Below, piece after piece: positions 1-11,000 of a DNA stretch of 64,000 nt. A program made the position numbers and the translations under genes. The stretch's first letter is position 1; the number at the start of each line of letters is the position of its first letter. Source of the DNA: Petrosia ficiformis. Lineage: Eukaryota; Porifera; Demospongiae; Haplosclerida; Petrosiidae. Location: positions 3,075,460-3,139,459 of the forward strand of contig OX345641.1 of NCBI GenBank assembly GCA_947044365.1, given 5' to 3'. A model generated the notes under the pieces. It was given only the letters and a program-made list of their open reading frames with translations, was not told the origin of the DNA and made no database searches.

Positions 1-2077
1 GAATGGCAAATGGATGGATGAAATAAATGAATGGCAAATGGATGGATGAATGCACAGAAGTGGATAGATAATTATAAATTTGACCACACCCACTTAATAT
101 AAGGTTTAATCGTCACTTGTAAATCACGTGATAATTCCTTCTGAGGAGGTGTACTATAATCTAGAATAACCTGGAGTAGTGTGAGAGAATATCATATGAC
201 ATCTTTCATTGTATGCTCTTTTAGAAGTAAACAGCAGGGATGAATCTAATCTTGAAGTGTGATAATGTTCTTAACAATAATGTTGATATCACGTTCCTTC
301 TAGGTAGGAGTGAGGGTGGGAGGCATGCCCCTCCTTTCCAGAAAGGTTTAATTTTTGACTCCTAAAAAGGCCAATATGATGCAATCTGGGAGTACATTGA
401 TTACTGAACACATGTTTGCCATTGCACCACAAGACACACTTGTACTTATGTAGGCGTGTCTATTGTGACAAGTATGAAAATTCTTTTAAAGCCAGTGGTA
501 AAATTTATATATGCTTACTGTAGTGAAAATATAATTTACCTTTTGGGGGTTCTGGAACCCTTAGAGCCCCCCAACCCCCCCTCGATCCACCAATGGTATA
601 CAATGTACATGCAGACCCCCTTAGAGACATACTGTACTCCCTCTTTAGTTATAATAAAATACATGGAGAAAAACATACATGTATCCCTGTGATTGGTTTA
701 CAATATAATTAATGTTTTCTGGCTTTCTTGAGTACATGTACATGGATGTATACCCATTTTTAAGTCCGACTCCAGTCATACCTTTTTGAATGCACCAAGC
801 ATTGCTAAACATCTCGAATTAGAACCACATATAACACCGCTTGAATACATTATCGCTAATCTCACTATTACTGGGGGAAGATCAGATGTGACCCTATGAT
901 GATAACAATATTATTATAATTAATAATACAGACACACATCACAAACAAACTACTTCCATATAACCCTACGTAAGTATAGCTCTTTGTATTTTGCTTTATA
1001 GCGGTGTAAGTGCTTATGTAGGGTTATATGGAAGTGGTTTGTTTAATTTGGGTCCCATGTTAGTCTCCCAACCTTGTTCACATGCTTTTTGTGTTTTGAC
1101 GTCTCTACATCTTCTTTAATTTTTATTGGAAATGTTTTTCATGATTCTTGTAATATTATTATTAATATATAATTTGAACACACATCACCAATATTCATTT
1201 ACAATGTTAAGATACAAAATGGTATGTTACTGTCTGTGACCTTAAAATAAAATGAGAGTCGTGCTAAAACTACTTTTATAAATTCACTAAATGTAAAATT
1301 GCCTTTTCTGAAAAAAAAAATGATGGTGAAGAATCTTTCAGTTTCGAAATGCAGCTTACTGACCATTTTTCTTTCCACTTTAATGATGAACTGTGGCCAT
1401 TAGAGTCTTGTTTGTTGTAAAAGTAATTGATATCAAAAGGTATTGTACCTGGTTACTAAGGCTTAGAAATTTAAAAGCATCACTTCCAATTGAAATTTAT
1501 GGGTGGCCATTTTTCCAGTACATATACAATACAACCATACTCTCTGATATGTCCTTAAGACATCTGTTCACTAATATAATTAATATCTAGTCTGCTTTTA
1601 CATGTAGCTCAAAAAGAATACATTATATACATGTATGTACTATATCTTACTACACAGACAGATTGACACAGACAGACACACACACACACACATACCCTAG
1701 TGATTTAGTAAGAGACTGGGTTCTTTCATATTGATGAAGATGAGAAAATAATTGTACTTTCTTTCCATCTTCTGACTGAGAGAGACTCTAACAAATAATG
1801 TATAGATTTTAGAATGTCACAAAAACACATTATACAATACAATTTAATATAAGTTGGAGTGTGCTCACAATTTCAAAAGTGCACATGGCGTGTAAAGTAA
1901 CTCTAGTAATTTCTAGTGATGCATGGGTAAATCAAACAACAGAGTGCTATATGAGTTTTCATTACAATATGCAAAATTCAGCGCTGTCAGAGCCTTTGAT
2001 ACACCCACATCTTGAAATGTCTGTGCAAGCTTGCTGTTGAGTATTCGATTGTAGTTTATAATATACAATATACTAAC
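1..2077. other. Non-coding flank, no gene recognised
   Basis: I see no convincing exon on either strand here. The first 50 bases contain a short ATGG-rich repeat, a CA run lies near 1675-1692, and an inverted-repeat element occupies about 945-1110 (listed separately). The remaining exons of the minus-strand gene at 2078-2565 should lie in this direction, but I could not identify them; they may be beyond the window edge. Confidence 0.5.
945..1110. repeat. Inverted-repeat (MITE-like) element, family 1
   Basis: An arm reading ACTTCCATATAACCCTACGT (near 961) is followed by its near inverse TATGTAGGGTTATATGGAAG (near 1015-1034), so the stretch folds into a long hairpin. The sequence that follows (tagtctcccaaccttgttca...) recurs with the same arms at 18984-19125 (opposite orientation) and at 42405-42600, and more faintly at 50565-50640. 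Four related copies in one window indicate a dispersed non-autonomous element. I saw no clear target-site duplication. Confidence 0.6.
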
Positions 2078-2565
2078 CTTTTCTCTTATTTGTCTGATAA
2101 CTTTAGCTTGGCTCTTCATTTGTTCGCTGACTCCACCTTTCTCTCTCCCTCCCTCTTTTCTTTGCCCACTATCCCCACCTGGAGTAGCACCAGACTGACC
2201 TGTTTTACCAGTTTCTACCTTTTTTTGTGACTGCATAAAAGATGTGATAACATGATAACTTGAGATGAAAAGGAAAAAAGACTGCAAATGAAAGCATGTA
2301 CATGTATGTACTGTCAGAATTGTTTTACCCTTCGTTCAGCCTTCTGTTTTTTCTTTTCCTCTTTTGATAGCTTTGCTGAGATACCTGATGATGTTCCTGT
2401 TGATTGAGAAGGTGGGCCTTTTCCAGAAGCTCCACCCACTTGCTTCGAATGAGGTTGTTTGGATTGGCTCGTAGGTTTCTGAGGTGAGGATGTCACATCT
2501 TTGCTTCCCTGACTTCCCTGATGAGGATCTTTCGATGGTTGGTCTTTTTTCGAGGGGTCACTCAT
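2078..2565 (-). CDS. N-terminal exons of a lysine/serine-rich protein, unidentified
   Basis: Two exons can be joined in phase 0. Exon 1 (2565-2329) starts with ATG and encodes 79 aa, mostly Ser, Lys, Gln and Pro, ending in a basic patch KLSKEEKKKQKAERR. Exon 2 (2230-2078) encodes 51 aa rich in Gly, Lys and Gln. The donors are GTAAAA and GTTAGT and the acceptor is TTTTATGCAG. The basic LSKEEKKKQKAERR stretch recalls the disordered N-terminus of eIF2B subunit delta, but nothing of the conserved eIF2B core is visible, so this is only a guess. The reading frame stays open past the second donor to a stop at 1913, so an alternative 3' end without the intron is possible. The start codon is 91 bp from that of the divergently transcribed SLC17 gene A. 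Composition and splice sites look real; function is not assigned. Confidence 0.4.
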
Positions 2566-2656
2566 TTTACAGTTCTGTGTACTGCACTATAATAGTAGGC
2601 GTGGCTAAAGTTATAAACCACACCCATCTTGCAAAGTAGGAGTGGCTGCTTAAAGC
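2566..2656. promoter_or_regulatory. Short bidirectional promoter with inverted GT/GC boxes
   Basis: Only 91 bp separate the start codons of two divergent genes. The interval holds TAGGCGTGGCTAA (from about 2595) and, about 15 bp later, ACCACACCCATCTTGCAAAG, giving an inverted pair of CGTGG/CCACACCC boxes of the KLF/Sp type. Nearly the same block precedes SLC17 gene B (7586-7640), which supports a conserved regulatory role. Binding factors are inferred from motif shape only. Confidence 0.55.
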
Positions 2657-5600
2657 ATGGAGACTGAAAGTATGGAGAATGAAAAGCAATTTTTGCTTGC
2701 TAAAGAATTTCCCAGAGAATCCCCTAGAGGGATCAAAGGATTATGGCGTCATGATTTCTTTCCTTGTATTCCGGCTCGTTACGTACTCGCCATTATGAGC
2801 TTCTTTGGATTTGTAAATGTCTATGCTCTTAGAGTCAACCTTTCCATGGCTATTGTTCCAATGGTCAATAACTCAGCCAGTGTAAGCTCTAATATAGTAA
2901 GTTCACCCAATCAGTATACTGTATTAACCCATTGTATTTATCATTGAGATCTACATTAGGCATCATGCAATGGTACGTACCCATAGCAACCAATCCAAAT
3001 TACTAAATTACGTACCATAGCAACCAATCCAAACTAAATTACTCGAAAATATTCATATTACATGAATGTGTTGATGATTAGGTCATTAGCACACTATCAA
3101 ACTTCAATATACACCCACTCACATGCATATTTAATTAGGTACTACCTGAGTGCAAGTGTACATAATGATAGTAAAAGGAGAGCAGCAACCTGCTATAGCA
3201 TATCTTGTATAGTCCGTTATGATATTTACTTGATTTTTTTTTATACTTAAAGCAATACAATTGGACTTCTGAACAGCAAGGTGAGACTGAATGTTTTTTA
3301 GAGTATGTACGTCATGTACGTATGCATGTAGAAATGTATGTATGACCAATTATATTTATGTTTGTGTATATTTTTGCATGAATAATATTATATAATAATT
3401 ATAAAATTATGCGCACTCATAATTATATGTGACCGGGTCTGCAAAAACCAGATTCAAATTTCAAAATTAAACATTAAATTACTTTAGAATGATATGTTAT
3501 ACATCTCAATTATTTAAAATAAAATGTTACAGTAGTCACAAATACTTCATTAAGTGTTAACTGTATTAATCTCTGTATTGATTATAATAGGATGGATTCT
3601 ATCATCATTCTTTTATGGTTACATGATCACTCAAATTCCTGGAGGATATTTAGCTGGTATTATTGGAGGAAGATATATATATGGAATTGGTATTGTAATG
3701 ACTGCGGTACTGTCTCTACTGACACCATTAGCTGCTAAATTACATTTTGGTACTCTAATTGGATTAAGAGTTTTAGAAGGACTTTTTGAAGTATGAAGTG
3801 ATGGATGGATGGATGGATGGATGGATGGATGGATGGATGGATGGATGGATGGATGGATGGATGGATGGATGGATGGATGGATGGATGGATGGATGGATGG
3901 ATGAATGGATGGATGGATGGATGGATGGATGCATGAATGGATGGATGGATGTATGGTTGCATGGATATATTAATGAATAAAGACATGGTGGCTACATTTG
4001 ATAGATGGGTGAATGTGAGGTAGAGAGATAATTACTAATTCATTTTGTTTAGGGAGTAACATTTCCAGCTATGCATGCTATATGGGGTAAGTGGGCTCCA
4101 CCAGCAGAGAGAAGTATTTTAACAACTATTACTTATGCAGGTTAGCATGTAAGTAAATGGCTTGGGGAAAATACAGTTGTTAAAACCAAATATCTTGAAG
4201 GAACAATCATTTTCTCTTTTTATATTTAGTGGTGTTAGTATGCACAATGCTATTACAAGCAGTCATGTGTATAAATTACTGTTTGTAGTCACATTAATAA
4301 TTATAAAAGATACTTATGAGTCGCTAGTCTTCAAGAGTATTAATATTTGCAATGTGATATATTGTGTATTATGTCATGATATGTGATATGCAGCAGTAGA
4401 CCGAAATTATTATGATTGTTTTGTTCTTAGGACCATATTTTGGTAATATTATCTCCTTTCCTGTATCTGCACTATTATGTGAATATGGATTTGGTGGTGG
4501 ATGGCCTTCTGTGTTCTATGTGTTTGGTGAGTAAAATTAAACTCCATAGTAAAATCACACTTCATAGCAACTTTCTCGATGCAGAAGACTGTAAATCTTT
4601 GCTTGTCAATTATAAGAAATCAAAAAGACTTTGTATGAGAAAGAGTCATCTTTTAAATGCGATGATTCTATTATGATTGAAATACTTCAATCCAATCCAG
4701 TCCAGTTCAGATTCCAGTCCAGAGTCCAGGTTTTAGATCATTCCTCTTTAGATACTGAATTTCACTGATGTTTTGTATAGTACAACTGTATAGTGAGCTT
4801 TTAAATGGAAACATGTGATCAAAAGTATTTCCTCCAAACAGTCTGCAAATATAATCACACATTTATTACATGTGTATAATTATAATATACTTCAGTATTT
4901 CTGTTTATCGTTATTATATTACCATTAAATATTACAGGTATTATTGGTATTGTGTGGTTCATATTCTGGTTAATTCTTGGGTTTGATAGTCCTGCTACAC
5001 ATCCTCGTATCTCACAATCTGAAAGAGAATATATTGAGACTAGTATAGCAGCAGCTAAACTGGAAGAAAATGAGGACAAAGTATGTGAGAAATTTTAAAA
5101 TTTATGTAATAACATCAGTAACATGAGCTAGCGTCGCTCTCAATACTCGATTGTGTGAAAAGAGAAAATGGTGGACATAAATTACTGTTTTCACAGCTTC
5201 TTACACAATGATTTCGTATAACGTCTTTGCATACGTGATTCTCAATTGCATAATAATTATTTACACAGCTCCCTACTCCATGGTTGCATATAATGACATC
5301 ACCAGCTGTGTGGGCAATGATTATAGCACACTTCTGTAATAATTGGGGAGGATATACTCTTCTCACTTGCATACCGTCATATTTCAAAGATGCTTTGGGA
5401 CTTTCGTTTGGAAAAGTGAGAAATAATAGACGGATGTATGCTTGTAATGGAGAAAGATGAATGGAGATGGATGGATGTTTGGATGGATGGTTAGATGGAT
5501 GTATGGACGGACGAACAGACGAATGAACGGACGAACGGACGGATGGACAGATGGACAAACAGATGGACAGACTGATGGATGGATAGATAAAGCAGATGAG

Positions 5601-7393
5601 TTGACAATTAATGACCATAATAGATGTATGACTTAAGTCGCCAATCAGTTTGTTTAGTGTCCATCAGTATACTCTTTCATAGGATCTGATTCAAAATGGC
5701 ATATTCTCAGGAATACCATATGTAGCATTATCAATTGCTGTGTTAGCAAGCGGCCTGATAGCTGATTTTTTAAGAAGAAGATGGTTATCAACTGTAGTTG
5801 TCAGAAAACTATTCACATGTAGTGGTTAGTTATGATAGAAATAAGCAATAATATTTCTCCTTGAAGCAAACTTTTCTTTCAACTCTAGAAAGCATAGCTT
5901 TAAAAGTTTCATTGATCAAACATTGCAGACATTCTAAAGGTCATCCATGTTCATGACTTCAGGAAAATGTTTGTAACTTTAGTTTGCAATGACCACCAAT
6001 TTCTTTACCTATACCATCATATATTTGTCCATCATGTTCTTTTTTTGTGTATGTTAAATATGTTAAATTCTAAATTTTATGACATCACTATAATTATAGT
6101 ACACAATGATTATATCCTAATTTTGAGGTCATCGTAAATGTGAACTGACCTTAGTTAATACATTTAGTGTACTTATAAGCAATCTTGTTAATTGATTGAC
6201 CAGACTCTTCTTTTGTTTAAGAGTATGTTTTGTGAGATGTGTTTATTCAGTTTCATTATTTCAGTCATGCATTTGTACCTATTTTCGTTTGATTATTAGT
6301 CCTGCAAATATCACTTTAGCAATAGGGGGTACCTTGAATTCTTTAATTAAAAATGGAAAAAGGTTATAATATCCTGTATTTTCCTAAGTGTTGATTTAGT
6401 TATAACTAAATTAACCCCTTTAGTAAGACATTTTGACTTTTAGTTCACTAAACTATAACTAAATTACAGGTCTACTACAATATTTATAACTAACTAAACT
6501 GCATGAAAATTTGCCAATAATGGGCACTTTTAGTTAATTAACTAAAACTAAAACCCTTTTAGTAAGCGGCCTAATATTACCTTAGTTAATTAGCTATAAC
6601 TAAACTAAATTGTGATAAACTAGTCATACTATAAAAGTTGTCATTATTGCCAAACTAAAACAACACCGACTAATTTTCATCATTTAGCATTCATCTTAGC
6701 AGCTGCTGGACTAGTTATTGTTGGTTATGTAGGAACTTCAAAATTCAATTCAGTACTCTACTTGTCGCTTTCTGTTGGATTCAGTGGAATGGCTATAGCC
6801 GGATTTCATATCAATCATATTGATCTTGCTCCACAATATGCTGGTATATTAATGGGCATCACAAACACAGTAGCCACAATACCAGGTATTATTGGACCTC
6901 TAATAGCAAAGACTATTGCACATAAGGTTAGCTAATGGTATTATATAGCTACCATGCATTATTACTTTTAAAATTGCAATGACAAATTTAATTTGTAAGC
7001 CTTTAGTTGATCAACTGTAACTCAGTAAGCCTTCTTGTCATTGTTGCATGTCATACTATAAAAAACTTCCCTGTACACATACTGCAGCCTGTGGGTTCAG
7101 AAGAAGACTACCAATCAATGTATAAGGAAGAATGGAGAGAAGTGTTTATAATAGCAGCTGAAGTATATCTGTTTGGAGCTGTAGTGTATCTGATTCTTGG
7201 AGAAGGAAAGAGACAATGGTGGGCAGGAGGAAGCAAGGGAATAGAGCGTAAGAAAAAGGAATACAAAGAGGACTTCAAGAAAGATGATAAATTAGTTATA
7301 TCTGAATCATTAGTTTCCTCTATTGAGTTTGATAATGAACCAAATTTAAACAGAAAGAGTGGTATATCTATACAACATCCTTCGTTTAACTAG
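2657..7393 (+). CDS. SLC17 sialin-like anion transporter, copy A
   Basis: Major-facilitator carrier of the SLC17 family (sialin/vesicular glutamate and phosphate transporters), expected to have 12 membrane helices and to move organic anions with H+ or Na+. Rebuilt exons: 2657-2896, 3253-3280, 3591-3790, 4053-4140, 4431-4526, 4938-5080, 5269-5415, 5683-5824, 6688-6926, 7088-7393. All have GT/AG borders and join in frame to 542 aa, close to the family length. Visible signatures are [12 protein letters not shown] ending TM1, [20 protein letters not shown] in TM2, [16 protein letters not shown] plus KWAPPAERS in TM4, and [15 protein letters not shown] in TM10-11. The N-terminus has an acidic dileucine motif (EKQFLL). 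Sequons NNS and NWT lie in the first luminal loop. The C-terminal tail is long and charged. Copy B, 273 bp downstream, is its closest relative. Substrate is not determinable; sialin is the nearest human relative by eye. Confidence 0.93.
3797..3972. repeat. (ATGG)n microsatellite in intron 3 of copy A
   Basis: A run of ATGG/TGGA units with a few substitutions begins about 9 bp after the donor of exon 3 (GTATGA at 3791). The same array at the same place in copy B is shorter (about 8868-8965), so it predates the A/B duplication. It opens false reading frames on both strands. Confidence 0.95.
6395..6665. repeat. Inverted-repeat element rich in TTAGTTAACTAA, family 2
   Basis: Intron 8 of copy A carries many TAGTTATAACTAAA/TTTAGTTAACTAA motifs in both orientations, with sub-blocks such as AATGGGCACTTTTAGTTAA. 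A related block in opposite arrangement lies at about 25628-25905, including AAAAGTGCCCATTATTGGC. Two sites sharing the same internal words point to a dispersed foldback element. Confidence 0.6.
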
Positions 7394-7585
7394 CGATTAT
7401 TATTTTTTTTTTAATAGCAACGTTACATGTATGGTAACCAATTATAGAATTCAATCATGGAGCAGTGTGCTTCTTTGTATTATTTTCTTATTTGTTGTTT
7501 CAAATTTTATAAACACATACGTAATACCGCTAATCAACGGCATTAGGAGCTGGCGAAGTATAGTCCGGTATGGTACCGCTTAAAT

Positions 7586-7666
7586 GTAGGCGTGGTTAAT
7601 GTTATTATTGTAGGCCACGCCCATATTGCAAAGAATTCGAAGGAGTGGCTAATTAAAAGTATCCTG
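7586..7666 (+). promoter_or_regulatory. Proximal promoter of copy B
   Basis: TAGGCGTGGTTAAT (from 7587) and GGCCACGCCCATATTGCAAAG (ending near 7633) reproduce the inverted box pair found upstream of copy A with similar spacing. The downstream AGGAGTGGCT is also shared. Preservation after duplication supports it as the core promoter; this is a comparison within the window, not experimental evidence. Confidence 0.55.
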
Positions 7667-7981
7667 ATGGAGACTGAAAAGCAACCTTTGCTTGCTAAAG
7701 AATTTCACGGAGAGTCTCCTAGAGGGATCAAAGGATTATGGCGCCACGATTTCTTTCCTTGTATTCCGGCTCGTTACGTACTCGCCATTATGGGCTTCCT
7801 CGGATTTGTAAATGTCTATGCTCTTAGAGTCAACCTTTCCATGGCTATTGTTCCAATGGTCAATAACTCAGCCAGTGCAAGCTCTAATATAGTAAGTTCA
7901 CCCAATCAGTATACTGTAATAATCCTATTGTATTCATCATCTCATTTGCCATTATTGACAAGATTTGACTTCAACGTTGAT

Positions 7982-8025
<44 letters not shown>

Positions 8026-11000
8026 GGCTAGATATGCATTTATGTACAGTTATAAACAGTAAAGTTGCATAATTGTTTTTATACCTTTTTATAGCAATAT
8101 AATTGGACTTCTGAACAGCAAGGTGAGATGAGTAATGTTTTTAGAGTGTATGTATGTGTGTCTGTATACATCACACGTGGTGTAATAGTAATAGATAATA
8201 TCAGAGATAATAAATTTATTATCTCTGATAATATTAATAGCAGTAGTAAACATTACAAGGTAATAGTAATAGTAATAGGTAGTTTAAAAAACTGAGGTAA
8301 TAGTAATTGTAATATAAAATTATAGTAATAGACAGTCAAGTAATATAGTATTAGTAATAGTAATATACAATCTCAATGTTGAGATTGATAGTAGGGACAG
8401 TAAAGAGAAACTCACGAACATTAAATGCATGGTCATTTAGTTTAAAACAGTGATAGTAATATACTGATTTTTAAGGTAATAGTAATAGTAATATATTACA
8501 CTAACTTTGGAGGTATTAGTGATAGTAATAGTAATATACTGATTTTTAAGGTAATAGTAATAATTATATTACATTGCATATAATTGACCCCATATATGCT
8601 ATACATGACTTGCAATCACATTAACAAAGTACAAATCTTCATACACTTTTATATAATAGGATGGATTCTATCATCATTCTTTTATGGTTACATGATCACT
8701 CAAATTCCTGGAGGATATTTAGCTGGTATTGTTGGAGGAAGATATATATATGGTATTGGTATTGTAATGACTGCGGTACTGTCTCTACTGACACCATTAG
8801 CTGCTAAATTACATTTTGGTACTCTAATTGGATTAAGAGTTTTAGAAGGACTTTTTGAAGTATGAAGTGATGGATGGATGGATGGATTTGATGGATGGAT
8901 GGATGGATGGAGGGATGGATGGATGGATGGATGGATGGATGGATGCATGAATGGATGGATGGATGTATAGTTGCATGGATATATTAATGAATAAAGACAT
9001 GGTGGCTACATTTGATAGATGGGTGAATGTGAGGTAGAGAGATAATTACTAATTCATTTTGTTTAGGGAGTAACATTTCCAGCTATGCATGCTATATGGG
9101 GTAAGTGGGCTCCACCAGCAGAGAGAAGTATTTTAACAACTATTACTTATGCAGGTTAGATATGAAATATAAAGTAAATGGCCTGAGAACATATCTAAAT
9201 TGTTATTCTTTGAGATAGTTGTGAAAAGCAAGAAACATGAAGTAATAAATATTTTCTCTTTCTGAAAATAAGTATAATTATTGAGATGTTATATACAACA
9301 ATTACTAATAACCATGGTTGCATCTACTGCTCCGGTTGGAACAGTTTTCACTGGGTCACTTTTCAGGCCAATAGTACATATTTATAGATAGTATAATTAT
9401 CTAACTTCATAGTTCATTCAGGAAATGTCTCGTTAACTTTCTGCTTGTCCACTCATCATGTATACTGGCACAGCCACTATTGGGTCACCTACACCCACTT
9501 TTACTGTAAACGTTGACATGACCATCCCAAAATGTATCACACATGTGCATAGTTTGCATACTGCTTATCTAACATTAGTCTACTCAAATCTTGTGGATAC
9601 ACTCCGGATTAATACATCTTACATTTTGTCTGCTTCTTATTATTGTTAATAAAATAATTAACCTTTGAATGATGAACTGGTTTGGGAAATTGAGCATGGT
9701 TGTTTCACTCCACTTCTCTTCTCAACTGCTAGTGGTATTGGCCCAGTAGCTACCATTGTGTACAAGATAAATGCTGACATGCTGTCACAAAAATACGATC
9801 AACCATATAGCATTGGCTCAGGTCCCAACTGAGTTTCTTACTGTTGAGATCAACTATAATGTGTCTTAGAGGATCGAGGTCAATCTTGTACCAACAAAAC
9901 CATCAATAGATAAATTCAGAAGCTATATATTTTTTATATTACATATTTATTTAAAAAATAAAATTAAAAATAAACTTTTAAAATAACCTTAGAGTAATAT
10001 ATTTTTTTCAGGACCATTTTTTGGTAATATTATCTCCTTTCCTGTATCTGCACTGCTATGTGAATATGGATTTGATGGTGGATGGCCTTCTGTGTTCTAT
10101 GTATTTGGTGAGTGAGTGTATATTTTGAGGTACACGCACCGATAGAATTGTTTTGGAAACAACATCACCATTTGCATTAGTCACATATTCCTATCAACAC
10201 AATGCTGCTTAGATTTGAATTCACTACCTATAAGATAACTATATCATAGAAACTAATACATAATAGTTCTTGACGTGAGGATACTCAACAGCTATTTTAT
10301 AATCATCTTATGTCAGTTTGATGTACATCACATGTATTATTGAAATCATATGGTTCACATTGCATGTGCATAGGTACATGTACTATGTATATATATACTA
10401 CCACTATTTGCAGGTATTATTGGTATCATATGGTTCATATTCTGGTTAATTCTTGGGTTTGATAGTCCTGCTACACATCCTCGTATCTCACAATCTGAAA
10501 GAGAATATATTGAAACTAGTATATCAGAGGCTAAACTGGAAGAAAATGAAAATAAGGTGAGAATGTAGTACTGATAATTGAAGTATATAAATGTATCTAT
10601 CATCACAGTCATCAGCCAATGTGAGGAGCTGTTGTAATTAAAGAATTACAATAGAATTAATGTTGAAAAATCACAGAATAGGTATCAGGCCAGCACATAA
10701 GTTTCAAGGCTAATTACTTTTATTAATATTTTAGCTTCAAAAATCCAATATTTCCTCAAATAATCCAATATGATCTATATTAAAATTGTTCTTGGGGTAA
10801 ATCCAGACCCCATGTGGCACATTAGTCACAACACCAAGAAACATTACCTCATTTTCAAACTCTTGTATACATATGATATAAATTGATATTTGAAGTTCGG
10901 TCTGTAAAATGCCATATCGGTGAATCAGTATAGAACAGTTCCCAAGTGTTGATATTACAGTAAGTATATTAACAATGGCATGTATAATACATACTCACAC

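Noticed and set aside
7592..7666. N-terminal extension of SLC17 copy B from the upstream ATG
   Set aside because: It would run through the promoter block shared with copy A; the ATG at 7667 aligns with the start of copy A.
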